From NCBI RefSeq assembly GCF_001861355.1, contig NZ_MASN01000012.1, positions 1 to 64,000 on the forward strand: a stretch of 64,000 nt of DNA. The letters run 5' to 3'. Position 1 is the stretch's first letter; the number at the start of each line of letters is the position of its first letter. Source of the stretch: Natrialba sp. SSL1 (GTDB lineage Archaea; Halobacteriota; Halobacteria; Halobacteriales; Natrialbaceae). Of the stretch, positions 17,215 to 25,990 are shown in pieces. Position numbers and translations under genes: made by a program. The notes under the pieces are model-generated. The model was not told where the DNA came from, ran no database searches, and saw only the letters and a list, made by a program, of their open reading frames with translations.

Positions 17215-18504
17215 ATGAGTATCACGCAGAGCGAGTCGACTCGAGTACACCCGCCGCTCGAACGCCATTGGATCGAGATACAGGCGAGTCACAGGCGGAC
17301 GACTGTCGAGTCGACCGGTCGGTGTTCGATGATGCGCTGGCGATATCGAGAGACGGTGCTTGCCCTGTGTACGCTCGCGTTCTTCGTGACGATGTACGGC
17401 CGGGTCGCGATCAGCCCGGTCGTGCCGTCGATCACGGACGAGTTCGGCGTGTCGAACGCCGTCATCGGCGTGGCACTGACGGGAATGTGGCTCGCCTACG
17501 GATTGTCGCAGTTTCCGAGTGGCGTCCTCGGCGACCGGTACGGAGAGCGAGTCGTCATCCTCGTCTCACTCGGCGGAACTGCGGTCGCGAGCGTGCTCAT
17601 CGCCGTCGCTCCTGTCTTCGGCGTCTTCGTCGTCGCGACGGTCCTCCTCGGCGCAGTCGCGGGGTTACACTACAGCGTCGCGACGACGCTGCTGTCGCGG
17701 ATCCACGACAACGTCGGCACCGCGATCGGCATCCACAACTCTGGAGCGACAATCGCCGGCCTGGTCGCACCGCTGATCGTCGCCTGGGTTGGCGTCACCT
17801 ACGGCTGGCGCGCGGCGATCGCCACTACCGCTGTGGTCGGCATTCCGGCGTTCGTCCTGTTCGCACTGTTAGTCAAACCGACCGAGCCGCGACGGCCGGA
17901 GCAGTCGATGCGCGACCAGTTCGACCTGGCGTCGCTCCTCGAGATCCTCTCGCGGCCCGTCATCGCGTTCACGCTGTTCGTCGCCATCGTCGGCGAGTTC
18001 GTGTGGCAAGGCGCGGCGTCGTTCCTCCCGGTCTTTCTCATCGAGCACCGCGAGTACTCGCCGACCCTCGCAGCGACCGGCTTCTCGGCGTACTTCGTCG
18101 CGCAGGGAATCGCACAGGTCGGCGTCGGTGCGGTCTCGGACCGATTCGGGCGCGACCGGGCGACGGCCGGCTGTCTTCTCGTCGGTGCGATCGGTCTCTG
18201 GCTGCTCGTCGCCGGTCCCGGCCTCGTCAGTGCCGCAGTAGGCGTACTCCTCCTCGGAATCGGTATGAGCTTCGAGGCGTCGCTGCTCCCGCGATTTCTC
18301 AACGCGCTCGGGGACGAGGAACGCGGCACTGGCTTCGGCCTCGTGCGCACAGTATACGTCATCACGGCCTCGTTCGGCTCCGTCATCGTCGGGCTCGTCG
18401 CCGACTTCTTCGGCTGGGGAATCGCGTTTGCGTTCCTCGCCGGTCTGTTGCTCCTCGCGGTCATCGCGTTCGCCGTGAACTGGCTGTTCTCGCTGGAGTT
18501 GTAG
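17215..18504 (+). CDS. MFS transporter (second)
   Basis: This 429-aa protein of the major facilitator superfamily has motif A as GVLGDRYGERVVIL after TM2 and the repeat GAVSDRFGRDRAT in the second half. It has about 12 membrane spans. The first 38 residues are hydrophilic and contain few acidic residues, and an internal ATG at 17329 (MMRWRYRETVL) starts right before TM1. That site could be the true start. The preceding DAO gene is divergent, so both could share control. The substrate is unknown. Confidence 0.88.
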   Translation: MSITQSESTRVHPPLERHWIEIQASHRRTTVESTGRCSMMRWRYRETVLALCTLAFFVTMYGRVAISPVVPSITDEFGVSNAVIGVALTGMWLAYGLSQFPSGVLGDRYGERVVILVSLGGTAVASVLIAVAPVFGVFVVATVLLGAVAGLHYSVATTLLSRIHDNVGTAIGIHNSGATIAGLVAPLIVAWVGVTYGWRAAIATTAVVGIPAFVLFALLVKPTEPRRPEQSMRDQFDLASLLEILSRPVIAFTLFVAIVGEFVWQGAASFLPVFLIEHREYSPTLAATGFSAYFVAQGIAQVGVGAVSDRFGRDRATAGCLLVGAIGLWLLVAGPGLVSAAVGVLLLGIGMSFEASLLPRFLNALGDEERGTGFGLVRTVYVITASFGSVIVGLVADFFGWGIAFAFLAGLLLLAVIAFAVNWLFSLEL

Positions 18505-18664
18505 TTGCTATCCAGTACTCGTGCCATCCAGCCTATCCGTTCCATCCATCTTCACACCAAGTACATCATCTGCACCAACCATCCCATCCACGTCGTCGAC
18601 CCCTGCAACCCACGCCGACGACACCTAGACGTATGGTACTGCACTCGTAACAGACAGCCATCGC

Positions 18665-19858
18665 ATGGGACGTTCACGCACAGCACAGGTGACCGGTATC
18701 GGACTACTCCCGAACGGAACGCACTCGAGTCCCGAACGAGAGCTCGCACTGACTGTCGTTCGTGACGCGCTGGCGGACGCGAGACTGTCGCCCGCAGCGA
18801 TCGACGGGCTCTACATGCCCGCGCCGCGGCCGTGGGCGGAGCAGAAGTTCGTCTCGACGACGCTCGTCCACGGACTCGGCATCGAACCCGATCGAACCCT
18901 CGAGGTGTCGACCGGTGGCTCGAGTAGCGCGAACGCGTTCCAGACCGCCGTCCACGACGTTCGACACGGTGTCGTCGACACGGCGATCGTCCTCGCGGCC
19001 GAGCGGAGTTCGACCGTCGAGACGACCGGTCCCTACTTCGAGTACATCCTCAGCACGTTCGACGCGGAGTTCGAGTCCCCAATCGGGCTGTCAGTGCCGG
19101 GTGCCTACGCCCAGAGCATGCAGCGGTACTGCCACGAACACGACATCGACCGCGACGATATCGCCGACATCGTCGTGAAGAACCGCGAGAACGCGGCCGA
19201 CGATCCGGACACGCTGTTCAGCGAGGGGGTCGGGCGGAGGGAGGTACTCGAGTCCCGGCCGATCGCGGAGCCGATCCGGCTGTACGACTGTCCGGCACCG
19301 TGTGATGGGGCGGCGGCGCTGGTGGTGACGGCCTACGACGTTGGGGAGACGGGCACGGAATCTGAGGACGATGGCGAACCACCGATCACAATCGCCGGAG
19401 TCGGCAGCCACCACGCGGCGAGTCACTTTCTGCAGACCCACGGCGAACCGATCACCGAACTCCCCGCGGTTCGGCGAGCAGCCCGGACGGCGAGCCAGGA
19501 GGCTGGGCTTGAGCCCGACGAACTGGACATTTACGAGCCATACGCGCCGTTTCCGCACATTGAGGCGATCATCACCGAGGAGCTCGGATTGGTCGACCGT
19601 GGCGAGGGTGTCGACGCCTGCCTCGGCGGTCAAACACGGCCCGACGGCGCGTTCCCGATCAGCCCCTCTGGCGGCTGTCTCGGCCGAGGCCACCCGCCGA
19701 TGGTGACGCCGCTGTACAACTACGTCGAGGCCGTCCGCCAGCTCAGGGGAACGGCCTCGACCCAGATTGCAGGCGCCGAGCACGTCATGACGACCGCGGA
19801 GCACGGCCACGTCAACGGCGCGACCGCCACCGTCTTCGCGAGAGGGAGGGGTGCGTAA
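18665..19858 (+). CDS. thiolase-like protein without the nucleophilic Cys
   Basis: This 397-aa protein has the thiolase fold signatures of the SCP-x/archaeal thiolase group. The C-terminal PSGGCLGRGHP keeps the conserved GHP (H343). In canonical enzymes the acyl-accepting Cys lies in a segment such as NCATG, but here residues 81-88 read VSTGGSSS with no Cys. The C-terminal CxG motif is also replaced (AEHGHVNGA). It is therefore probably not a normal Claisen thiolase. Ltp2-type aldolases, thiolase-fold proteins that pair with a DUF35 protein, are a precedent. The DUF35 gene follows after 2 bp. The reaction is inferred only. Confidence 0.88.
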   Translation: MGRSRTAQVTGIGLLPNGTHSSPERELALTVVRDALADARLSPAAIDGLYMPAPRPWAEQKFVSTTLVHGLGIEPDRTLEVSTGGSSSANAFQTAVHDVRHGVVDTAIVLAAERSSTVETTGPYFEYILSTFDAEFESPIGLSVPGAYAQSMQRYCHEHDIDRDDIADIVVKNRENAADDPDTLFSEGVGRREVLESRPIAEPIRLYDCPAPCDGAAALVVTAYDVGETGTESEDDGEPPITIAGVGSHHAASHFLQTHGEPITELPAVRRAARTASQEAGLEPDELDIYEPYAPFPHIEAIITEELGLVDRGEGVDACLGGQTRPDGAFPISPSGGCLGRGHPPMVTPLYNYVEAVRQLRGTASTQIAGAEHVMTTAEHGHVNGATATVFARGRGA

Positions 19859-19860
19859 CG

Positions 19861-20295
19861 ATGACCGAAACCGCGTTCACCGACCCGTTCTGGGAGGCAC
19901 TCGCCGACGGACGATTCGTCGTCCCCCACTGCGAGGAGTGTGACGAGTACTTCTTCCTACCAGCACCGAGCTGTCCGCACTGTTACTCGAGAAGCGTTGA
20001 GTGGGACGATTCGTCGGGCCGCGGCTCTCTCTACTCGTTCACTCGCCAGCACGCGACCGCCGAAGGGTTCCCCGACGAACTCGTCGTCGGACTGGTGACA
20101 CTCGAGGAGGGCCCACGAGTGCTCGCCGAGTTCGATGCCAGATACGAAGAACTCGCGATCGGTGACCCTGTCGTAATCGAGTCCCGTGCATATCCGCACC
20201 AGTACGACCGCGACCGGCGTGCCGACGAGCCGTTCTTTGTGGCCCGTCTGCGCAACGGTGATTCGAGGTCAGATTCGGACAAAGGCCGTCAATGA
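19861..20295 (+). CDS. DUF35 Zn-ribbon/OB-fold partner protein
   Basis: This 144-aa acyl-CoA-binding DUF35 protein has rubredoxin-like zinc-ribbon ligands C24/C27 and C38/C41 (HCEEC and CPHC), followed by an OB-fold from about residue 50 to 130. Such proteins form complexes with thiolases or HMG-CoA synthase in archaea and with Ltp2 aldolases in bacteria, where they present CoA substrate. The start codon lies 2 bp after the stop of the thiolase-like gene, so both are surely co-transcribed. Complex formation is inferred from this context and family behaviour. Confidence 0.92.
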   Translation: MTETAFTDPFWEALADGRFVVPHCEECDEYFFLPAPSCPHCYSRSVEWDDSSGRGSLYSFTRQHATAEGFPDELVVGLVTLEEGPRVLAEFDARYEELAIGDPVVIESRAYPHQYDRDRRADEPFFVARLRNGDSRSDSDKGRQ

Positions 20296-20411
20296 GCTGC
20301 CTCGCGGTCAAATCCGGGGCTTCCCGTAGAGCTTTGTATCCCGACGCGAATCGTGTGTCCAGACAGCATGCCACACCAGCAGCCGCGATCACCACGTGAG
20401 GTGTCCCGTTC

Positions 20412-21893
20412 GTGAGCGACTCGAGTACGCCTGCCGGCGCGTCCGATCCCACGGACGCTCTCGAGGCGCACGACGAAACGTTCCGCACCGATCTCGAGTC
20501 GTTGCTCGCCCAACCCTCGATCAGCGCGACCGACGAGGGCGTTGTCGAGTGCGCTTCAATGGTCCAGGAGCTATGTCTCGAGTACGGCTTCGACGAGGCG
20601 AAGATCGTCGAGACGCCGGGACAGCCGGCGATCATCGCGCGTGCGGCGGCCGACCGCGGCGGAGCAGGACAGGGAGATGGAGCGCCCGCCGATGACAGCG
20701 AAGACGCACCCACAGTCCTCCTCTACGGCCACTACGACGTCCAGCCCGCGACACCCGAGGAGTGGGACTCACCGCCGTTCGAGCCGACCGTCCGCGAGGG
20801 TCCCGACGGCGAGCAGCGACTCTACGCGCGCGGCGCGGGCGACAACAAGGGCCAGTGGTTCGCCCACGTCTGTGCCGTCCGCGCGCTGCGCGAGACCACC
20901 GGCCTCCCCGCGAACGTCACCCTCCTGATCGAGGGCGAGGAGGAAAGCGGCAGCGAGCATCTCGAGTGGCTCGTCCGCGAGCACCGGGACGAACTCGCCT
21001 GCGACGTTGCCGTCGTCGCGGACGGCCCGATCGACTCCTCGGGTCGGCCCCACGTCCTGCTCGGCGCGCGCGGACTCCTGTACGTCGACCTCGAACTGCG
21101 CGGGGCGAACCAGGACCTGCACTCAGGCAACTTCGGCGGCCCGGTGCCGAACCCGGCCGCCGCACTCACCGATCTGCTTTCCTCACTCGAGGACGATGGG
21201 CGCGTGACGCTCGATGGATTCTACGACGACGTGCGGCCGCTAACCGATCGCGGCCGGGAAATCGTCGCGGAGATACCGGTCGACGAAGCGGAAATCCGGG
21301 ACGAACTCGAGCTCGACGCGTTCGAAACCGACGCAGACGAGAACTACGTCGAGCGGTTGCTCACGCGTCCGAATCTTAACGTCGCGGGGCTCGATGCGGG
21401 CTACCACGGCGACGGGATGAAAACGGTGCTCCCCTCGGAAGCGAGCGCGAAGATCGACTTCCGGCTGGTCGCCGACCAGGATCCGGACGCGATCTACGAG
21501 TCGCTCGTCGACTACGCGACGGCGCACGTACCGGCGGGCGTCGAGATCGAACTCTCCCGCGTCGCCGCGATGGCACCGCAGCGGACGCCAACCGACAGCC
21601 CCGTGGTCGAGCCGGCGATGCGGGCGACGCGCGAAGGATGGGGCACCGAGCCGATTCTGAAGCCGACACTCGGAGGATCGGTTCCGACGTACGTCTTCGC
21701 GGACAATCTGGACGTGCCGTGTCTCGTGATTCCCTACGCGAACGAGGACGAGCGTAACCACGCGCCGAACGAGAATCTCAAGCTCTCCTGCTTCCGCGCA
21801 GGAGCGCGGACTACGGTGGCGTTGCTTTCGGAGTTTGCCGAGGCAGACCTTTCGGATCCTTCATCCTCGTCCTCGGACTCAACTTCGACCTAG
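20412..21893 (+). CDS. M20 family dipeptidase/amidohydrolase
   Basis: This 493-aa metallopeptidase has di-zinc motifs. YGHYDVQP lies near residue 104, GAGDNKGQ near 141 carries the bridging Asp, EGEEESGSEH near 174 holds the general-base Glu, and the His motif after the lid is NEDERNHAPNE. HSGNFGGPVPNP marks the dimerisation lid. The length fits carnosinase-like dipeptidases. Translation starts at GTG 20412. The Ser/Asp-rich tail ends by overlapping the convergent universal-stress gene by 4 bp. It probably cleaves cytosolic dipeptides or N-acyl amino acids. Confidence 0.9.
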   Translation: MSDSSTPAGASDPTDALEAHDETFRTDLESLLAQPSISATDEGVVECASMVQELCLEYGFDEAKIVETPGQPAIIARAAADRGGAGQGDGAPADDSEDAPTVLLYGHYDVQPATPEEWDSPPFEPTVREGPDGEQRLYARGAGDNKGQWFAHVCAVRALRETTGLPANVTLLIEGEEESGSEHLEWLVREHRDELACDVAVVADGPIDSSGRPHVLLGARGLLYVDLELRGANQDLHSGNFGGPVPNPAAALTDLLSSLEDDGRVTLDGFYDDVRPLTDRGREIVAEIPVDEAEIRDELELDAFETDADENYVERLLTRPNLNVAGLDAGYHGDGMKTVLPSEASAKIDFRLVADQDPDAIYESLVDYATAHVPAGVEIELSRVAAMAPQRTPTDSPVVEPAMRATREGWGTEPILKPTLGGSVPTYVFADNLDVPCLVIPYANEDERNHAPNENLKLSCFRAGARTTVALLSEFAEADLSDPSSSSSDSTST

Positions 21894-22324
21894 ACGACCG
21901 TCACGGCCTGGTCTGCGTTGAGAATAACGTCCTGCGTGACGCTCCCGAAGACGGCCTTGCCGACGGCCGAGCGCTTGCGGCCCGCGAGGACGATCGCGTC
22001 GGCCGGGACCTCATTCGCGTAATCGATAATCTCTGCGGCCGGGTCGCCGTGGCGACGGACGAGATCCGGTTCGATGCCGGCGGCCGTTAGTTCGTCACGA
22101 ACAGCGAGGACGGCGTCTGGGAACTCGTCTTCGTCGTAGAGGTCCTCCGACCGGGCGACGCCTTCGTCCCTCGCTTCGAACTCCTTGAACACGTTCAGGA
22201 TCGACACAGCGACGGTGTCGGGGTCATCGATCGGGCCGTCCTCACCAACGAGGTCGATCACGTGCTGTGCTGCTTTCGTCCCGCGGTCTTGTTCCGAGTC
22301 GACCGGAATAACAATCTGGTACAT
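21890..22324 (-). CDS. universal stress protein (UspA family)
   Basis: This 144-aa single Usp domain begins MYQIVIPVDSEQDRG and ends with the nucleotide-binding type segment AGRKRSAVGKAVFGS, then VTQDVILNADQAVTVV. These fit the ATP-binding Usp class. The ATG at 22324 removes a basic N-terminal stretch present if 22417 were used. It is convergent with the M20 dipeptidase gene, with stop codons overlapping by 4 bp. The function is probably a stress or energy-status role in the cytosol, but no partner is visible. Confidence 0.92.
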   Translation of the reverse strand: MYQIVIPVDSEQDRGTKAAQHVIDLVGEDGPIDDPDTVAVSILNVFKEFEARDEGVARSEDLYDEDEFPDAVLAVRDELTAAGIEPDLVRRHGDPAAEIIDYANEVPADAIVLAGRKRSAVGKAVFGSVTQDVILNADQAVTVV

Positions 22325-22486
22325 GGGAATCTCTGTTGGAAAGAATGTGTGCAGATCCGTATGTAGCTTCCGGCTCAGCAGGTACTGCTGGGAAGAACAA
22401 GCGTTCTCGATGGGCAACGATCATAGGCCACTGGTTCTCTCCGCAACCGGAGCTGTTTTGTGCTCGTTACCATACCATATGGCACG

Positions 22487-23881
22487 ATGGCACACGAAAC
22501 AGGGTCCGGATCAGCCTGCCGCTTCCTCGAGGAGCTCTCGATCGACGGTCGGGTGAGCTTCGAGGAAAGCGTTCGTAAGCGGTACGTCTCCGACGAGAGC
22601 GCCCACACCGGGCAACTCCCGGAGGCAATCGTCTGGGCAGCCTCGACTGACGACGTCGCCGCCGTTCTCGCGGCCGCCAACGACCGAGGGATTCCCGTCA
22701 CCCCCTGGTCCGGCGGCTCCGGACTCGAGGGCAACGCGGTCCCGCTCGCCGGCGGCATCGTTCTCGACACAGCCGAGCTAACGAGTCTCTCCGTCTCCCC
22801 CGAAGATATGCAGGCAACCGTCGGCGCAGGTGTCGTCTACGACGATCTGAACGAGGAACTCGCTGCCTACGGACTCCGGTTCGCACCGGGCATCTCGAGT
22901 GGCGAAGTCGCCACGATGGGCGGCATGGTCGCGACGAACGCGAGCGGCTTCAACGCCGTCCGCTACGGCGAGACGCGCGATCACGTCCGCCGGCTCGAGG
23001 TCGTCACCGCCGACGGCCGCGTGGTCGAGTGTGGCCGCGGCGTCGTCAAGACCTCCGCGGGCTACAGCCTGAAGGACCTGCTCGTCGGCAGCGAGGGCAC
23101 CCTGGGCGTCGTGACGGAGGTTACAGTCGGCCTCGTCGGCATTCCGGAACACCGCCGGGCAGCACTCGTCACCTTCCCGGACCGGGAGTCGGCCTCGCGA
23201 GCCGTCGCCGACGCCATCGGCTCCGCGCTCGTGCCGGGTGCACTCGAGTTCATCGACGAGATGTCGACGAAGATGCTGAACGCTTACCGGGAGGACGCGC
23301 CGTTTACGGAACAGCCGACGTTGCTCATCGAGTTGCACGCGAACAACGACGGGATCGAGGAGGATCTGACGTTCGCGAAGGCGATCTGTGAGGATCACGG
23401 CATGACCTCCTGGGAGGCAGCAGGACAGGAGAACATCGACGAGATCTGGCAGGCCCGCCGAGACAAGCTCTTTGCGACGCGGAGCTACCGCGAGGAGTGG
23501 GATATCGCGCTCGTCGGCGACGTGGTGGTTCCGATCTCGTCGTACCCCGAGATCGTTCGGACGGTACAGGAGGTGAGCGACGACCTCGACCTCGTCACGT
23601 CCTGCGTCGGCCACGCCGGCGACGGCAACCTACACTTCACGCCGCTGGTGGATCCGGACGACGAGGAGATGGTCGAACGGGCTCACGAACTCAACGAGCG
23701 GGTCGTCACTCGCGCGATCGAACTCGGCGGCACCGCCACCGGCGAGCACGGCGTCGGCATCGGGAAGCGCAAGTTCATGGCCGACGAGCACGGGGCCGCA
23801 CTCGAGCTCATGCAGTCGGTCAAGGAGACGATGGATCCGAACGGGATTCTGAATCCGGGGAAGGTGCTTCCGGAGCGGTAG
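22487..23881 (+). CDS. FAD-linked D-2-hydroxyacid dehydrogenase (GlcD/Dld type)
   Basis: This 464-aa VAO-type flavoprotein oxidises a D-2-hydroxy acid such as D-lactate or glycolate. The FAD-binding domain has TPWSGGSGLEGNAVPLAGG, PGISSGEVATMGGMVATNASG and GSEGTLGVVTEVT. The C-terminal domain has GHAGDGNLHFTPLVDP and TGEHGVGIGKRKFM, with the His residues typical of the active site. The ATG at 22487 (MAHETGSG) fits. It stands next to a sugar-acid dehydratase gene on the same strand. The electron acceptor is probably quinone or an Fe-S partner and is not shown. Confidence 0.93.
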   Translation: MAHETGSGSACRFLEELSIDGRVSFEESVRKRYVSDESAHTGQLPEAIVWAASTDDVAAVLAAANDRGIPVTPWSGGSGLEGNAVPLAGGIVLDTAELTSLSVSPEDMQATVGAGVVYDDLNEELAAYGLRFAPGISSGEVATMGGMVATNASGFNAVRYGETRDHVRRLEVVTADGRVVECGRGVVKTSAGYSLKDLLVGSEGTLGVVTEVTVGLVGIPEHRRAALVTFPDRESASRAVADAIGSALVPGALEFIDEMSTKMLNAYREDAPFTEQPTLLIELHANNDGIEEDLTFAKAICEDHGMTSWEAAGQENIDEIWQARRDKLFATRSYREEWDIALVGDVVVPISSYPEIVRTVQEVSDDLDLVTSCVGHAGDGNLHFTPLVDPDDEEMVERAHELNERVVTRAIELGGTATGEHGVGIGKRKFMADEHGAALELMQSVKETMDPNGILNPGKVLPER

Positions 23882-24046
23882 TGGCGGTGTCCGCGGTCGT
23901 CACGGTCGTCGCGATACCCGCAGTCGTCGTTGGTCGCTGCCGACAGAACGGTTTCTAACAGCTCTCCACAGCCGGCCGCCAGCCACACGAAATCGCCAGT
24001 ACCAGTAGATTGATACTGTCGGCTCGCAACGGTGCCACGTGATACC

Positions 24047-25279
24047 ATGTATACAGACTTTGCGGCGCGGTTAGCAACGAGTATCTGGCCGGATTTCGAT
24101 CGGACGCCAGCGCGGTCGACGGATACGCCGGCGATCACCGACGTGGAGACGGTCGTCATCGACGGCAACTTCCCGTGGACCATCGTCACCGTCGAGACCG
24201 ACGCGGGCGTCACCGGCATCGGTGAGGCCTACCCCTCCCCCGGCGTCCACGAGGTCATCACCGACTTCTTCGGCCCCGTACTGGAGGGGGAGAACCCGCT
24301 CGACGTCGAACGGCTCTACCACCTCATGCGCGAGGCGCTCTCGGGGCGCGGCTCGCAGGACGGTATCGGCACCATCGCGATCAGCGGCGTCGAACTCGCG
24401 CTGTGGGACGCCGCCGGAAAGATTCTCGACCAGCCGGTCTACCAGCTCCTGGGCGGCAAAATGCGCGAGGAGGTCCGGATGTACGCGGACTGCCACGCGG
24501 GCGAGGGAATGGTCGAATCGGCGCTCAACGAGGGCGAAGAACACGGCGTCTACAAGCCCGAGGCCTACGCCCGTGCCGCCCGCGCCGCCGTCGACGACGG
24601 CTTCGAGATCATCAAGTTCGACCTGGACGTCCCCTCGGGCCGCGAAATCGACACCATCTCACGGCACTTCGACAGTCCCGAAATCGAGCACAAGCGCCGC
24701 CTCGTCGAGGCCGTCACCGACGAAGTCGGTGCCGAAGCCGAGGTCGCCGTCGATTTGCACTGGAACTTCAGTTCCGACGCGGCCCGAAAGCTCTGTCACG
24801 CACTCGAGCCCTACGACCTCGCCTGGGTCGAAGATCCACTACCGCCGGAGAACGGCGACGCGATGGCGACGCTCAACCGCAGCGTCGACCAACCGCTGCT
24901 GACCGGCGAGAACCGCTACGGTCGCCACGGCTTCCGCGACCTCGTCGAACAGGAGGCCGTCTCGTTCGTCGCCCCCGACATCCCGAAGACCGGCGGCATC
25001 GCCGAGACCAAGAAGATCGCCGAACTCGCCGACACCTACTACATGACGCTCGCCCCCCACAACATCGGCAGCCCAGTCGCGACGATGGCCGGGGTCCACG
25101 TCGGCGCGACCGTGCCGAACTTCCTGGCACTCGAGTTCCACGCGCGTGACGTGCCGTGGTGGGACGACCTGGTGGTGCGCGAGGAGCCGCTGATTCAGGA
25201 CGGCTACATCGAGGTGCCGGATACGCCGGGGCTGGGAATCGAACTGGACTGGGATGTTGTCGAAGAACATCGCGCGTAG
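24047..25279 (+). CDS. enolase-superfamily dehydratase, galactonate dehydratase-like (third)
   Basis: The 410-aa product has a capping domain ending in ISGVELALWDAAGK, then barrel motifs KFDLDVPSG (second strand), VDLHWNF (Mg ligand Asp), WVEDPLPPEN (Mg Glu), TGENRYGR (third ligand), PDIPKTGGIAE and LAPHNIGSP (His). This set is typical of sugar-acid dehydratases including D-galactonate dehydratase. The ATG at 24047 is favoured over the GTG at 24032. It is the third superfamily member within 14 kb. The Lrp-like regulator downstream may control it. The substrate is unknown. Confidence 0.9.
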   Translation: MYTDFAARLATSIWPDFDRTPARSTDTPAITDVETVVIDGNFPWTIVTVETDAGVTGIGEAYPSPGVHEVITDFFGPVLEGENPLDVERLYHLMREALSGRGSQDGIGTIAISGVELALWDAAGKILDQPVYQLLGGKMREEVRMYADCHAGEGMVESALNEGEEHGVYKPEAYARAARAAVDDGFEIIKFDLDVPSGREIDTISRHFDSPEIEHKRRLVEAVTDEVGAEAEVAVDLHWNFSSDAARKLCHALEPYDLAWVEDPLPPENGDAMATLNRSVDQPLLTGENRYGRHGFRDLVEQEAVSFVAPDIPKTGGIAETKKIAELADTYYMTLAPHNIGSPVATMAGVHVGATVPNFLALEFHARDVPWWDDLVVREEPLIQDGYIEVPDTPGLGIELDWDVVEEHRA

Positions 25280-25387
25280 GCAACGCGGAGGTCACACGGA
25301 ACGGCTGTTCCGAGCCATCGGAGACCGAGGCCAGTCTCTCTGGAACAGCGCACGAAATTATTAACCGCAGTTCGCCGAACAGACGAT

Positions 25388-25894
25388 ATGGCAGCCGATC
25401 TCGACGAAACCGATGTCGAAATCCTCGCACGAGTCGAGCAATCGAGCGAGACGAATCTCGAAGAACTCGCCGAGGAACTCGGGCTTTCGAAGTCGACGAT
25501 CCACTACCGGCTGACGAAGCTCAAAGATAGCGGCGTGATCACCGCGACTGCAGCAACAGTCGATCCGCACGCGCTGGGACTCGACATGCTCGTGTTCACG
25601 GACGTCACCGTCTCCCACGAGAGCGGCTACGCCGAGGATATCGGCGAGGCGATTGCCGAAATCAACGGCGTCTCACAGGTCTACTACGTGATGGGTGACA
25701 TCGACTTCATCGTCATCTCACGGGTGCAAACCCACGACCAGCTCCACGCACTCATCGACGACATCGTCGAAATCGACGGTGTTAACGAGACATCCTCGCA
25801 GTTCGTGATTCAGGAGGTGAAAACGGACGGTCGCGTGATCGCGAACATGTCCGACGAGATGATCGGGACGGTACTCGAGTCCGATCGAGCGTGA
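25388..25894 (+). CDS. Lrp/AsnC family transcriptional regulator
   Basis: This 168-aa regulator has an N-terminal helix-turn-helix (LEELAEELGLSKSTIHYRL, residues 19-37). A beta-alpha-beta-beta-alpha-beta RAM-like domain (residues 60-150) carries SQVYYVMGDIDFIVISR. Such proteins bind amino acids or other small ligands and form octamers on DNA. It lies 108 bp after the third dehydratase gene on the same strand and before convergent CoA-transferase III, so local control is plausible. No operator is evident. Confidence 0.93.
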   Translation: MAADLDETDVEILARVEQSSETNLEELAEELGLSKSTIHYRLTKLKDSGVITATAATVDPHALGLDMLVFTDVTVSHESGYAEDIGEAIAEINGVSQVYYVMGDIDFIVISRVQTHDQLHALIDDIVEIDGVNETSSQFVIQEVKTDGRVIANMSDEMIGTVLESDRA

Positions 25895-25990
25895 CGCCGG
25901 CTGAGTGTGATAGCGACTGCGCGTGACACCGATTGAACGTAATACCCAGTGGGCACGACGACAGTTCAGTCGGGACAACCAGCCTGAGCG

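Noticed and set aside
17268-18650. 460-aa plus-strand frame overlapping the second MFS gene
   Set aside because: It is extremely Arg-rich, with no membrane or family signal. It is a +1 shadow of the transporter gene.
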